This document shows, piece after piece, positions 1-11,677 of a stretch of 64,000 nucleotides of DNA. This DNA comes from Toxonevra muliebris. Its lineage: Eukaryota > Arthropoda > Insecta > Diptera > Pallopteridae. The DNA lies in contig CAVNUY010000005.1 in NCBI GenBank assembly GCA_963691655.1, forward strand, positions 1 through 64,000, given 5' to 3'. A program made the position numbers and the translations under genes. Each line of letters begins with the position of its first letter. Position 1 is the stretch's first letter. Below the pieces are notes generated by a model. That model was not told the DNA's origin, did not search any database, and was given only the letters and a program-made list of their open reading frames with translations.

Positions 1-2590
1 AGTCTGTTAATATTATGTGTAATGTCTTTAATACTTTACTACCATGATCTTTCAGTTGTGTTATTGTATAATATTTAAAAAAACTGTCATCTTTAGGCCA
101 CTCTAACGTGTGAATGTTGTAACTGCCGGCTATAGATTGTAGCCTCGAAAGCATATCGTCTAGATTCAATGTTTCGTTAACTAGTTCGAAATTCACAAAG
201 AATATTTTATTAAATTTATTATATATATTTATGCGCAAATGAGACAACTGATTGTGTACATTGAAAGTTAATTCTGATCTGATTTTAGGTATTTTAGTTG
301 TAAATTCATGTGAAAATTGATCATAAATAGGTATTATGGTGTTGCTAGCAATATTAGTTGAAATTTTTTGCGTACATGGCTCATAGAGTTGCTTAGTCAT
401 CGCGCGAGTTGTCATAGCCAAAACATTGTTTACGCCTTTCAATTCGTCAATTGAAATGCGTGATAGAGCGTCAGCAGCAACATTAGTTGGGCCTTTAATA
501 TATTCGATAATAAAGTCGTACTCTGCAAGTTCCAGTCTAATCCTTGCTAATTTTGATGTTGGATCCTTCATATTGAATAAATATACCAATGGGCGATGGT
601 CTGATCTGACAATGAATTTAGTGCCATAAATATATGGACGAAAAATTTTGATTGCAAAATAGATTGCTAAAAGTTCCAATTCTATAACTGGTTTTTTTTG
701 TTCAGCATTGTTAAAAGTTTTAGAAGAGAAACATATTGGTAAATCGTTGCCGTTGTGATCTTGACTCAGTATCGCACCGCATCCTATTTTTGATGCGTCT
801 ACTGTAATTATAAATGGTTTACTAAAGTCTGGATATTGTAATAATTTTGGAGACTTTAAAGCTGACTTTAAATCATAAAATGCTTGTTGACAATTTTTGT
901 CCCACTGAAACTGAATATTCTTGCGACTCAAACGGTTTAATGGTGCAGCAAGTAATGCAAAATTCGGAATAAATCGCCTGTAGTAATTGGCAAAAGCCAC
1001 AAAACGCTTCACTGCATCCTTATCAGTTGGTATTGTATATTTACTTATTGCAGTTGTTTTAGAGTCATCTGGTAAAAGACCATTAGCCGTACATTTATGT
1101 CCCAGGAATGTAACTTCGGGTCTAAAGAAATTACATTTGTTCGGATTAATTTTTAAATTAAATTTTCTACAAATTTCAAAAACGCTTAATAAATTTTTCA
1201 AATGATGTTTTTCACTGCATCCAATGACAATAACATCATCGACGTAAAGGAATGCTTGTTTTGGGGTAAGACCAGCAAATGCAATTGACATCATTCTAGA
1301 AAACGAGTTTGGGGCAATGTTAAGTCCAAATGGCAAAACTTTCCAACGGAAAGCACCGCAATCAGTGCTGAAGGAAGTAATATCGCGTGAATCAACGTGT
1401 AAAGGAATTTGATGGAAGCCAGAAAAAAGATCAATTGTAGAAAAAAACCTTGCTCGACCAAGATTATCTAATATGTCATCAACGCGTGCTAGTGGAAACT
1501 TATCTGCAACTAATTTCTTATTAACCGCCCTAAAATCAACACACATACGGTACGAGTTTTGGCTTTGCGCACCCTTTTTCGGAACTAAAATGAGAGGACT
1601 ATTAAAGTTGGAACAACTAGGTTCTATTAAGTCATTTTGTAGCAAGTTAGCTACTTGTCTATTTATCTCGTCTCTTTGTGCATATGGCAAGCGATAGTTT
1701 TTTATATATACCGGTGATGTATCAATCAATCTAAGCTTTTGTTCATAGAAATTGTTAATTGTCATTTTATCATCTTTCAATGCGAAGATGTCAGCGTACT
1801 GTTGGCATAATGGCATAAGTTTGTTTCTGACGTCTGTTGGCATTTGTCCTTCCAAAATTGTTGTTAAATTACTTATGCGTTTACTATCTGTATCGTTTTT
1901 GTCGACAGTATAAATATTATAATTATTCAATTTATCTGTTTTAATGTTGCAATTCCGAATGCATTTTGTTTCGTTTGTTGTATTTAATACGCGTAAAATC
2001 GGTTTATTTGGGTCTACTATACATTTTCCAATAAATACACCATTATCCACCTCTTGTGAATCAATGAATAAAGGCTCCGAAAAATTTCCTAAGTTAAACA
2101 CCCTAAACACTTCACACCTTGGTGGAATGAAACAAGTATCAACACTTGTGCCATGTACAATTGGAAGTTTTAGTTTCATACCGTCCAACCAGAATGTAAT
2201 GGACTCGGTTTCGTAACTGATGTTACATTTATTTGTTCGTAAAAAATCCTTTCCTAAGATACCATCTGACGGTATATTGAAATCGTCACTGACAACGTGC
2301 AAAATATTTGGTATTAGGTTACTTGATATTATTAAATTGGTAACTATAGTACCTAATGTTGATATAGTGTTGGACGTTACGCCAGTTATATTTATTTTAT
2401 TGCCTGTATTTACTTCCAGATTGCTATTTAAACTAGAAAGTTTAATTAAAGATATGTCAGCTTGCGTATCGACAAGGAAAGTACATAATTTATTTGTGTC
2501 TGTGCAATTTAATTCAATAAAATCAGAGAAATTTAAATTTAAACTATAGATGGACTTTGTTGTAATACTTGTTAATTGCTTCCGTTTCCC
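1..2590 (-). CDS. pol: pol of gypsy element A (protease, RT, RNase H), partial, open to the window edge
   Basis: Reading the minus strand in the -1 frame relative to gag from the slippery site gives an unbroken frame to base 1 (about 860 codons). In order: an aspartic protease with FLVDTQAD (2440-2480, Gln where DTGA-type enzymes have Gly), the RT finger motif RMCVDFRAVNKK (about 1520-1555), YVDD (1235-1246), then RNase H with DASKIGCGAILSQD (about 760-800) and a conserved SDHRPL segment. The integrase should follow beyond the edge. No ATG is needed if it is made by -1 frameshifting. Confidence 0.8.
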
Positions 2591-3982
2591 TCCCCCAGCG
2601 TTCGCTGAGGGGCCTCCTCGTTTAAAGTACGTACGTTAAAGTTTCTATTGTGATTGGCGTTATTAAAATTATTTCGACCACTACTATTGTTAAAACGATT
2701 ATTGCCACTAGTGCCGCTGCTAGGGTTGTTATATCTGTTACCACGGCTGTGGTTGTTATACCTAACTGTGTGATGATTATTATTATAACCACGATAACTA
2801 TTATTGCCAGGATGGCTATTATATTGGTTGTAATATCTACGACCATGATTGTTTGGGTTAATTACACGTGTGCGAAATGCTAACACTTGCTTTTCCTTAG
2901 TCTCGTTTGTCTGTTCTACAATAAGTTTTGCAATTACATCTTTAGAATCTGCAAACGCAGTAGATGCGAGAATAGATTTCACTAAATCTGATTTGGTATT
3001 TAAACGACACGCGTTGACGGTTTGTTCTATAGTCATTTCGTGTGCTTTTGCTTGTGATATACCTTCTATTATCAGGGTTCTCTCAAGGGCTTCAGCTAGC
3101 CCTTCCATTTGCTTCGCAAATTCCGCATAATTACCATTTCTAACCTGGAGTGACGCAATTTTGCCGTTCACTACCTTGGAATTATCTGGTTTAATTCTAT
3201 TACGTAGCGCTACTTTTATGTCACTTATTGTAGTTATGTTTGTAGGTAGAGCCTCTCGAGCTTTGCCTTCTAGTTTAGATTTAACAAATGATATGAAAGT
3301 AGAAGTCAAAGTTTCATCGACTAGTTCCTCGATTAAAGCAATTTTGTCTATGAACGATTCAAGCCCAAGTGGATTTCCGTCATAATTATCCCTGAGAATT
3401 GTAGCACACATGCTAATAAAGGTTTTCTTTTGTTCAACAGTGGTCATTTTGCTATTTACTTTGTTATCCAGAAAGTTGTAATTTTCAATAATTTTAATGT
3501 TAGAATTGATGGCTATATTTGACAGACTACATAAACAATCATTTGTGTTGTTTAGTGTAGAAAAAGTTTCATTCAGAGATGGTAACGAACTACATCGTTT
3601 AATACTAGATGGTACAGTATCTTTTGATTCATCATCATGGAATTCAGCGTATGTCTCAGTATCTGTAAGAACGTCTTCATCTACTAGTAAACACGAATCT
3701 ACGTCAATAGGTATTCTAATTCTACAACTTAGTTTTCCAAAGCACCTAACCAATAGGTCTCTACAATTATTAATTTTCTTACGTATTGAAGAATTTGTGA
3801 TATTTGATACTTGTCCAATGTTTAAATTTAAAAATAGCATTATAAGTTGCAATGAGTGACCTTATATATTCGTTTGTTTTATCTTTGTTTGTAGAAATGG
3901 CTCGGCTTTGTAAAATTCGTTTTGTCACTTTAGTAAATTTTTGAATCAAGTTTTGAATTTTTTCTTCGTTTAGTTCTGACAT
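2572..3982 (-). pseudogene. gag: gag of gypsy element A, one frameshift near the N-terminus
   Basis: The main frame (3852 down to 2572) opens with a non-ATG codon. A second frame starting at ATG 3982 (MSELNEEKIQ) overlaps it and lines up if one base is gained or lost in a T run near 3835. The true gag is therefore about 470 codons with a single-base break, or a base-calling error. The middle is a typical gypsy capsid region. The last ~75 residues are rich in Asn, Arg, Gly and Tyr and replace the CCHC knuckle, presumably binding RNA. The gag stop at 2572-2574 lies 10 bases after a GGGAAAC heptamer that shifts ribosomes into pol. Confidence 0.75.
2584..2590 (-). promoter_or_regulatory. -1 ribosomal frameshift heptamer G GGA AAC
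   Basis: In the gag frame the codons read GAG GGA AAC GGA AGC AAT TAA. G GGA AAC is a canonical X XXY YYZ site lying 10 bases before the gag stop, and slipping back one base enters the open pol frame. A GC-rich hairpin (CAGC, loop GAAC, GCTG, with flanking C and G runs) lies just upstream. I saw no strong pseudoknot downstream. Confidence 0.7.
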
Positions 3983-5036
3983 GTAGAGAGTGCATCGTGG
4001 CAAATTATGCCTAAGTGTCCATATACTGTATAATTGTCAATCGCAAATGTTCAGCCGTAAGAGTGTATGCTTTCGATACATAAGAATACATTAGTACAGA
4101 TTTGAGTGTAGGCTTACAGTGCACATGGAATTTATTTAAAAACTTTTCATTCAAAATATACAAAACGTTTTACTTATATAAAGTCATAGAAAAAAAATCT
4201 GATAAATGAAATTTTAATAAAAAGAGTTTACTAATGCCAGGATTATACTACATTTAGTATTGAATACAGTATATTTAAATGATAATATTAATGTTGTAAT
4301 TTATATAAAACTACTATATACTACATCTATATCTACAGCTACATTTAACTATACTACGTATGTATACAAGACAATTTAAGTAAGGCTTCGACTGAATTCC
4401 CTTCGCTCTCGTTTCCTTGACGTATCTCCAGTGCTCTCTATAGATCTTGCCATATAAAGTGAAGTTCAAATTCTGTGTGCATATAGCGTGATTGGGTATG
4501 CCGTTAGCTGGAATGCGATGTTTTCACAGTGTTGTAAACTAATATTCGATGTTCATATAGGTTTAGTACGTATAACGTGATTTTATATGCCGTTAACTGG
4601 AATGTTGACACATTTTTTCCAAAATAGTTCTTAATATATGTTTTATTTTATTAATTAGTTTAACCGTTTGTTTTTCAAGTTTTTATGTAAAAATTTCGAT
4701 TATTGTTGTAGCAAATTTTCGTAAGGTTTTTTTTTCAATTATTGTTTTTAACTTTTGTGATTGTGGTGCAAACTAGTTTTATTACACCATGTCGGTCATT
4801 TTGTTTCATAGACATAATATTTTTCCAATAATTTGTTACACCAAAAAAAAGAGTATGTCGGCCATTTTCTTTTTCATCGTCTTTATAAAATTTGTTTCCA
4901 ATAATTTAATTTTCCAAATTTTAGGACTATTTTTTGTTAAATAATTTTCGCATTATAGTTTTATGCATTGTTTTTTACCAAGTACCACTTTTATGATTTT
5001 ATTGAATAATTTCAGTTTATTTTTTAAGCAAGCAGC

Positions 5037-5077
<41 letters not shown>

Positions 5078-5101
5078 TTTTAATTAGTCTTTATTTTTCG
5101 C
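3983..5101 (-). other. Untranslated leader of gypsy element A
   Basis: AT-rich stretch between primer site and gag with no coding signal. It holds a pure T run of about 30 bases at 5040-5070 on the plus strand. A leader of roughly 1 kb is usual for 412/mdg1 relatives (established knowledge). Confidence 0.5.
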
Positions 5102-5114
5102 GTCACGGCCGCCA
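5102..5114 (-). other. Primer binding site, tRNA-Arg type
   Basis: The minus strand reads TGGCGGCCGTGAC, matching the 3' end of an insect tRNA-Arg (as used by 412) at 12 of 13 positions. It sits directly inside the putative LTR. Confidence 0.6.
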
Positions 5115-5115
5115 T

Positions 5116-5323
5116 ATAATATTTTTAAATCCGTTTTTATTTAATTAAAAGTCATTATTTAATTTCAATGGATCTTATTTTATTCTTATTATAATTCCTT
5201 AAGCTTCGACCTCTTTGTGTTGAAGCCACGACCAGAGTGTTCTTATTTTATGTTTAGATATCTCTAATCTTCATATGGTGAGTTTCATAACCAGTGTTGT
5301 TTCATTACCAGTGTTGCACTACA
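5116..5323 (-). repeat. Putative 5' LTR of gypsy element A
   Basis: The upper edge is set by TGTAGTGC, read on the minus strand from 5323, exactly where LINE coding sequence stops. The lower edge is set by the tRNA-Arg-like primer site. The inner end reads TATA instead of the expected CA, and no second LTR is in the window, so the inner edge is an estimate. Confidence 0.45.
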
Positions 5324-5545
5324 CTAGTATGAGCTCCTCTCCTTTTTGAGTCAGGCGGAGGAGCAGGGCTGCCGAGGCAGTAATGGAGTGGTGAAGATTA
5401 ATTTGAATAACCTTCACCATTTTTTTGGGATGGCAATCATGGTTACGTCGGGGTCCTCCTCATCAGACAAAGGAGGGGCCTCGACGTTCTCAGCGGCAAG
5501 CTCCATTTTACCGAAAAAGTCGCCAACTAGTTCGGAGTAAAATTA
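5324..5545 (-). pseudogene. R1/LOA-like LINE fragment: ORF1 C-terminus and ORF2 start
   Basis: On the minus strand an ORF1 tail (acidic, ending MIAIPKKW stop) overlaps an ORF2 start by the ATGGTGA arrangement. ORF2 begins MVKVIQINLHHSITASAALL, the first strand of an APE-type endonuclease. The frame is cut at 5323 by the LTR of element A and at about 5545 by the next element, so only about 30 residues of the endonuclease remain. Confidence 0.65.
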
Positions 5546-7126
5546 TTTGGAATTTTTCAGAACACACTTGGGAATTTTTTTAAAAATCACGTTTTTGACC
5601 CAAATTTTGTTTATTTGAATTAGTGAGGGCAGGCCCTTCCCGAAAAACGGATTTTTGGCATTAAAATGTATTCAATAAATAGTAAAATAACAAATAAAAG
5701 AAACTAAATGGATACATGAGGCACTAAATTCGGTGGCCATTTTGGTTCTTTTTCGCGCGAATTTTTTACTTTTTTTAAATGTAATTTGAATACAAATACC
5801 TTGACTTTTTAATTTGCGCGACACAAGTGCAATTTATGCATGATGTATTCATTTATAGTCATATCTTTTTTTTAGTTATTTTTACTATTTTTTGAAAAAA
5901 TCTTAGCGAAAAGAACCCGAACAGGGAAAGGGCGACACGCCCCAATTCATATTAACAAAATTTGTGTCAAAAAGTGATTTTTAATCCCAATCAAAAGTGT
6001 AATCTGAACATTTACCAATAATTTTAAAACAATAGAATAACTTTTTTTCAATACGCCTGCCTAATTGAAACCGCCTTGCTGGCAATGGCTTTGTCAGTAA
6101 GTCTGCCATCATGTTTTCGGTCGGACAGTAAGTGCAACTTTTTATCTACCCAGTCCTTTTGAAAACAAACTCGCGCGTCTTTGTGCTTTTATTGGCCAGA
6201 AAACTGAAAACTTCTCTCCTTCAATCGGTCTCAAGCAACTTTGTCTTCGTTCAACTTAGTTGGTGCGCTCATTTGTTGATTAAATCCACTCAAAATTCGC
6301 CAAAGTCACACCAAGTCTTTGCATACTTCTGATAAAGATGTAAACACAGACCCGGTCAATGAAAGAGCATCTAAGTTGCTGACGAATTCTACTTTGGTTT
6401 CGATACTACTGAGTAGTAAAGATTTAGCAACGCCATTTTGTTGAGGAATATATGGCACTGTTTTTTGGTTTTGAATACCGTTTTTTTCTAAATTTCGGGG
6501 CTTTCAAGACACATCTTCTTTTTTCTTTGATATCTGATTTCAAAAATGACTTTACATTTCTATTCATCTATAAAAGAATATGCTTTCTGCCCTGTTATTT
6601 TTTGATTTGTCGACATACTTGATTTATTTATAGTGTCCCAAAAATGTTCTTCTTTGTATCTGAATTGCTAACCATTTTTTGTTGTTGTTTTTGGTATTGT
6701 TAATGTGATATATGTTTTTACTATATAACAATCTCTTAAAATATTATAAGTAGTTTTTACACACTTTTTAATACATATGTGCTATATAAACTTGTAAGCA
6801 CTTCTTTTTTTGTTTTTTCTGCTAATATATAATGTGATATACTTATGTTTGTACTATATAATAATCACTTAAAATATTATAAGTAATTTTTATATACCTT
6901 TCATTACATATGTGCTATATGAATTTCTGAGCACTTTTTTTGTTTTAGTTTGATGTGATATATGTATGTATTCTATAGCAATCGCTAAAAAAAAATATTA
7001 TAAAATTTTTATACACATTTTACAATGTGCTATATTTACTTGTTAAATAATTTAAAAAAAATTTGGTCCATTTTTGTCCTTTTTGCTTTTGTTTTTGGCC
7101 CCAAAAAAAATTTTGGCGTGGCAACC
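5546..7126 (-). mobile_element. Non-autonomous element, copy A (inverted relative to copy B at 53497-55223)
   Basis: The sequence matches copy B in reverse complement over its length, including the repeated GGACCAAA blocks, three tandem-like AT blocks (about 6700-7020) and a copia-integrase-like segment (about 6340-6640). The right end GTGGCAACC (7118-7126) equals the copy B terminus. The left end is missing: copy A stops at about 5546 against LINE sequence, about 230 bases short. It interrupts a gypsy gag. Confidence 0.7.
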
Positions 7127-7524
7127 GTGTGCCTGATTGACTTCTGACAAAAATTGTGGCAGCACCTACAAGTAATTGTTTTGAGTAGATATACTTCTGA
7201 AGGTCATTCCATCGTACGGCTATCGCGTTATCTTCGAACTCATTTATAAACAGATCTACATCTGGCTGACCAGTTCCCGAAAATTTCGACAATGACGGTT
7301 CAATGTCTTTCAACGTAAATGTAGAGCGTTCCACAAAACCGTGGGTGGAATGATCGCAGAAGCATCACCATATTCTGATTCCTCATCATCGGGCCGAAGT
7401 AACCGAAATGTTGGAGGAGTCTGTCCTGCAGTACGATCTTACGTCCAGTAGTCAATAACTGCAACCCAGCTAATTTTTACTTCAGTTCGTCTACAGTCAA
7501 ACTCAGAATTTCATTAGCGTCCAT
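7127..7524 (-). pseudogene. gag: Gypsy gag N-terminus with SAP-like motif (element E), truncated
   Basis: The minus strand starts MDANEILSLTVDELK at 7524. The pattern LTVDELK-x-KLAGLQLLTTGRK then VLQDRLLQH resembles the SAP-type helix pair at the start of some insect gypsy gags. A stop falls inside it and a frameshift follows near 7335. It resumes as FTLKDIEPSLSKFSG and DLFINEFEDNAIAVRW, similar to the capsid start of gypsy F at 47400. Copy A cuts it at 7126. No pol follows. Confidence 0.6.
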
Positions 7525-8512
7525 TTCGTTTAACACCAGTCCATTTGTAATACAATATTAAGTAATTCTTAAATATAATAGAAAATATAATTTGTAATAA
7601 CTCAATTTTTATACTGAATCTTAAATCTACAATTACAAAGAATATTCTTATTTTAACAAAACAAATTCAATTCAAAACCTTAAAATTAGTTTTAGCTAAA
7701 AAGTATTCAAATTATGTCTCACAACTATTTTTTTAAATTTATCTTTTATAACAAATTTTATTTTTAATTAACTTCAGCGAAAGAAATACATTGTTGTCGC
7801 AAAATATTTCCTTAAAATTCAACTTTTATTTTTAGATTAAAATACTTTTATTTGAAGTTATATATAAACAGACGGCCGCTTCGGAATCCGCCATTAACCT
7901 GTTTATATAAAACTTCAAATAACGAAATTGACATGAACTTAAGTCATGACTTTGAAAATTAACCCCTAGATTTAATTTTCATAGTCTCCTAAAATACTAT
8001 CATGAACTGATCGAATGGGGACCGTTCAGAAAAAATGACACCTAGAATCATTTTCTCACAAACGCACACATTCTCTCATGTACTAGACTTTCAAATAACG
8101 AACTGTTATGAAAACTAGCTACAATGGGAAAAAAACAGCAACATAAGTGTATAGAACGGTAGTGGTAGTTTCTTTCAATATCTCTATTCAGTGAAGATAT
8201 TTGGAATCAAATCCGTAATTCTGGGTTATGATTTCAAATATTAGTAGCTTATATAGGATATTGAAAGATTAAGAACTATCACTAAGATCACTGATGAGGA
8301 ATTGTGGCCGTCTCTATATACATTGTTGTTGTGATGACTACATTTGTTCATTAACCTGTTTATATATAACTTCAAAAAACGACATTGATAAGAACTTAAG
8401 TCATGACTTTGAAAATTAACCTCTAGATTTAATTTTTATAGTCTCCTAAAATACTTTTAATTAAAATCTTTAAATTTACTTTATGATCGAAATATCAATC
8501 TATTCAAACGAT
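7525..8512. other. AT-rich non-coding stretch
   Basis: No open frame or protein motif was recognised. The main structure is a long direct repeat (listed separately). It may be leader or LTR of element E, but no primer site was found. Confidence 0.4.
7893..8455 (+). repeat. Direct repeat pair of about 106 bases (7893-7999 and 8350-8455)
   Basis: Both copies begin ATTAACCTGTTTATATA and end AGTCTCCTAAAATACT, with a few mismatches. They flank about 350 bases of unrelated sequence. An inverted partner of the first 20 bases lies at 7851-7870, so the first copy starts with a possible hairpin. They could be old LTR ends or a leader duplication. Confidence 0.6.
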
Positions 8513-8961
8513 GTAAGCTCTGTCTAGCATAATGAATCATCAAAAATTAGAGAGAGTAACAGTATTTCTACCGTCGGAAAAGAAAATAATTAATGTGAAT
8601 TTGGACATAAGGAACTTAATTCAAATTATGGTGAATAAGTAGTGTGGTCTGTTTCTTCTTTTCGCACACAGATGGCGACTCAAACGGAAGTGATGTTTTT
8701 ATGTGTGAACATTCAAATAACCAAAATGAAATTGTAAGCGGAAACTGCTTAAGCTACAAGAGCCCCTACACCTACATTGTAGGAATCATAGACTAACTCA
8801 CCTGAGAGGCACTTGATCTGGTCGTTGTACGAATACGGCTCCTGGATCAGCGCCACATCTAGGTGATCCGCATTAAATATCTGTTCTAAGGCTGCCGAGG
8901 CAGCCTTAACATGATGTAAATTAATTTGGATGCACCTAAAACCCATAACTTAGTTTGGTTT
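8513..8961 (-). mobile_element. Internally deleted R1/LOA-like LINE, copy 1
   Basis: Nearly identical to 14605-15053. The minus strand opens with ORF2 start MGFRCIQINLHHVKAASAAL and continues DVALIQEPYSYNDQ, the endonuclease N-terminus. After about 65 residues it jumps to a non-coding tail ending ATGCTAGACAGAGCTTAC, with no poly(A). The same jump in both copies shows the deletion arose before they spread. Copy 1 is 5' truncated at the last codons of ORF1 and sits in gypsy D pol. Confidence 0.7.
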
Positions 8962-10130
8962 CGGGATCTGTACGGATTGTACCATTACCCACAATGTGAC
9001 CTAAGTACTGTACTTCCCTTAGACAAAACTTACTTTTTTCTACATTAATTGCCAGACCAGAACAACGAATATGATGAGCAACTTCGCGCAGCACTTCACA
9101 ATGCCGATCAAAATTTTCGGATACAATTAAAAGATCATCCAGATATATAAACACATATGATCTAAGATGTGCGGGAATGACTTTATCCATGAGACGAGAC
9201 ATTGTTTGTGGCGCATTGCATAAACCAAAAGGCATTACTTTGAAGTGATACAGTGGTCTACCAGGGACAGTAAACGCGGTTTTATCACGTGATCCTACGT
9301 CGAGAGGTATTTGCCAAAAAGCGTCTTTTAAATCAACGCTCGAAATGAACTCAGCTTTTGGAAGCCTGCTCAAAATTGGCAAGGGATATGCATCTTTTAG
9401 TGTTACTGCATTTACTTTACTTCTATCTGAACACAACCGCACTTTACCTGGTTTGCGTACTAAAATAATTGGTGAAGACCACGCGCTATCGGATTCTTCT
9501 ATCACTCCTAACTTCAACATTCTGTCTAATTCATCATAAATTAATTTTTCAATCGGCGGAGAAACAGGAAAATGTCTTTGTTTGATAGGTTTTGTATCTT
9601 TAACATCAATAACATGAGAAATGAGATTTGTTTTTCCGAGTCCTTCTTTGGAGAAAGATGGATATAAGTTTATGACATTTTGAAGTTGTTTTTGTTGGAC
9701 ATCAGTTAAAGAGTGTATAGTCGAATTCGAAATATTAGATACATTAACTTCACTAACAAAGCATGAAGGTAGAAGATGAAATAAATTCCAAAAATCAATT
9801 CCTAAATAAAGATTTTGCGATAAGCTTGGTATTATAAAAATTGTGATGGGTTTTGTAACATTACGAAAAGTTATTTTAGTTTCAATTATACCAACAATAT
9901 TTTGAGGTTTACCATCTGCTGTATGTATGAAATACTTTATTTTCTTGTACGGTATATTGGACGATAAAAATTCGGAAGCTGACTGCGCTCCTATGCAACT
10001 AATAGATGAACCCGTATCTAGAACGCCTTTATTGTTTTACCAAATAAGTGCACTTCAGCGTAAGGACGAATATCTGTATGTTTATCAAAAATGGAAGACA
10101 AAAACTTTTTGCGATTAGTGCGCACCTTTT
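8947..10130 (-). pseudogene. pol: pol of gypsy D: protease and reverse transcriptase
   Basis: The protease motif LDTGSSIS lies at about 9997-10018, entered only after a one-base shift in an A run near 10025. The frame is then open to 8947. RT blocks: GVIEESDSAWSSPIILVRK, VRLCSDRSKVNAVTLKDAYP, KDAFWQIPL, MPFGLCNAPQ, and YLDD at 9134-9145. The frame ends at RTDPETK where LINE copy 1 begins. RNase H and integrase are absent, so it cannot act alone. Confidence 0.75.
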
Positions 10131-10317
10131 CCCAAAAGGAACAAATGCGTAAACTAGAACGACTAGGTGTTGTAGTAGGTGTAGGAAAATTTTCAAAAAT
10201 ACGCTGTCGAACTTTGTTATATTCGGCCAGTCGGACATGGAAAGGTTATGAGGGCCTAAAACAGGTAATTTGTTATTAATATTATTTAAAACTATATTAG
10301 AATTATTTTGGTTGATA

Positions 10318-11677
10318 TCATTCGTTATTGGTCGATTGATGTTTGAACGTATTGGTTACGAGTGGTTTGCGTGCACTTCTCAGTGCGTTCTGCTGGTAGT
10401 TTTTTGGACTACAATTTTTGCAGTTAGGCTTATAAATATTAGGAATACCACAACCATAGCAAAAAACTTTACGCTCACTAAGACAATCCTGGTATCGGTG
10501 ACCATCAAGCCCACAATTCCAACATTTCAAAGAAATGGCAGATATATCATTTTCTTCTTCATTACTAAACTTCTCAATTAATTCAGAAATATTTGTATGT
10601 TTACGTGTTGATGTTTTAGCATATTGCTGTCTGTGCTGAATATCCTGAAGGAAAAATGTTCTTTTCTTACAAATATCTCTCAGCTGTGACACTGAGTGAA
10701 TTTGCAGATTCAAAATCTCATGCTGTATTTCCGGTAATACATTGCATCGTAATATTTCCACAAGAGAATTTTCTGATAGTTGTTGTTCAAGCCGATCATT
10801 TAACCCTAAAATTGAATCGTAAAACGAATCAAATCCTTCGTTCGGTTTTTGTTTTCTATTGCGTATTAACTCTCTAATGTCAACATCAGTTCTGGAATCT
10901 TTAAACTGTCTTCTCAGAGCAATGCAAAGATCAGGCCAATGTATTTCGCGGACGGATTTGTGGAAACGCCAGAACCAATCGCTAGCCTTTGCATCAAACA
11001 AAGCACTTGCATACTGACACAGTAAATCAAAATCTCCACCTAGAGTCTGATTGGTCAATGCTTCTACACGATAAATGAATTTGTCTACTGACAAACCATC
11101 ATTAGTACCAGTAAATTTTAACTTCCAATTATACATAATGGAACCAACTTTATCAGGACGAGATACAAGATCAGAATGGAAATTTCGAGTGCGAATATTC
11201 TTCAATATTCGTCGCAATCAAATTTGATAATTGTGTACTAAGCGTACTTAAAAGCTCTGCCTGCTGTGCACCTACAGCAGCAGTGACTAAATTTCTAATG
11301 GTAGCTCTATGCTCTGAAGGAGATAATCTAGAGGATGATATTACTGGACTCTGAGCAACTTCACTAGTCGCAGTTGTTGTGGAAGATTCGGTATTTGTGT
11401 TTGTCTCTGCAGCACCAGTAGTACTAGCAGGACCAGGTATACGACTTTGTGATCTTGTTGTCATTGTTTTGGGAACAATATCTTGTAAATTGCAATAAAT
11501 TCCACAAGTAGGACAATTACCTTTCGATTGGAGGTATTTATATATACAGGATCTATGAAAACAGTGTCCACATGGAATGGAGACTAAATTAGCACGAACG
11601 GAAATCCAGTTTGTGCAAATGTTACAATGCTCACCATTGGATTCTGATTTCAAATCTTCTGTACTAGGATCAGGCAT
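10318..11677 (-). pseudogene. gag: gag of gypsy D with N-terminal RING-H2 finger and two zinc knuckles
   Basis: Two overlapping frames (11677-11171 and 11217-10318) join by a one-base shift at about 11185, giving about 450 codons. The start codon is ATG at 11677. Residues 18-58 of the first frame place Cys18, Cys21, Cys36, His38, His41, Cys44, Cys55, Cys58 as a C3H2C3 RING. A Ser/Thr-rich linker (about 70-120) follows, then a gypsy capsid and two Cys clusters (CWNCGLDGHRYQDC and CYGCGIPNIYKPNC, the second lacking the His). RING domains normally recruit E2 ubiquitin enzymes. That role is inferred; the fold is read from spacing. Confidence 0.75.

Larger units (their letters stand above)
1..5323 (-). 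mobile_element. Ty3/gypsy LTR retrotransposon, 412/mdg1-like (element A), 3' part outside window
   Basis: On the minus strand the order is LTR, primer site, about 1.1 kb leader, gag, then pol in the -1 frame, running off the left edge. The RT motif YVDD lies at 1235-1246. The gag has an Asn/Arg/Gly-rich tail instead of a zinc knuckle. The tRNA-Arg-type primer site and a TGTAGT LTR start fit the 412/mdg1 group. The integrase and 3' LTR are not in the window, so the target duplication cannot be tested. The element interrupts an R1/LOA-like LINE piece at 5323/5324. Confidence 0.85.

Noticed and set aside
2622..3859. Plus-strand and alternative-frame ORFs across the element A gag
   Set aside because: Shadows of the Asn-rich gag on the opposite strand.
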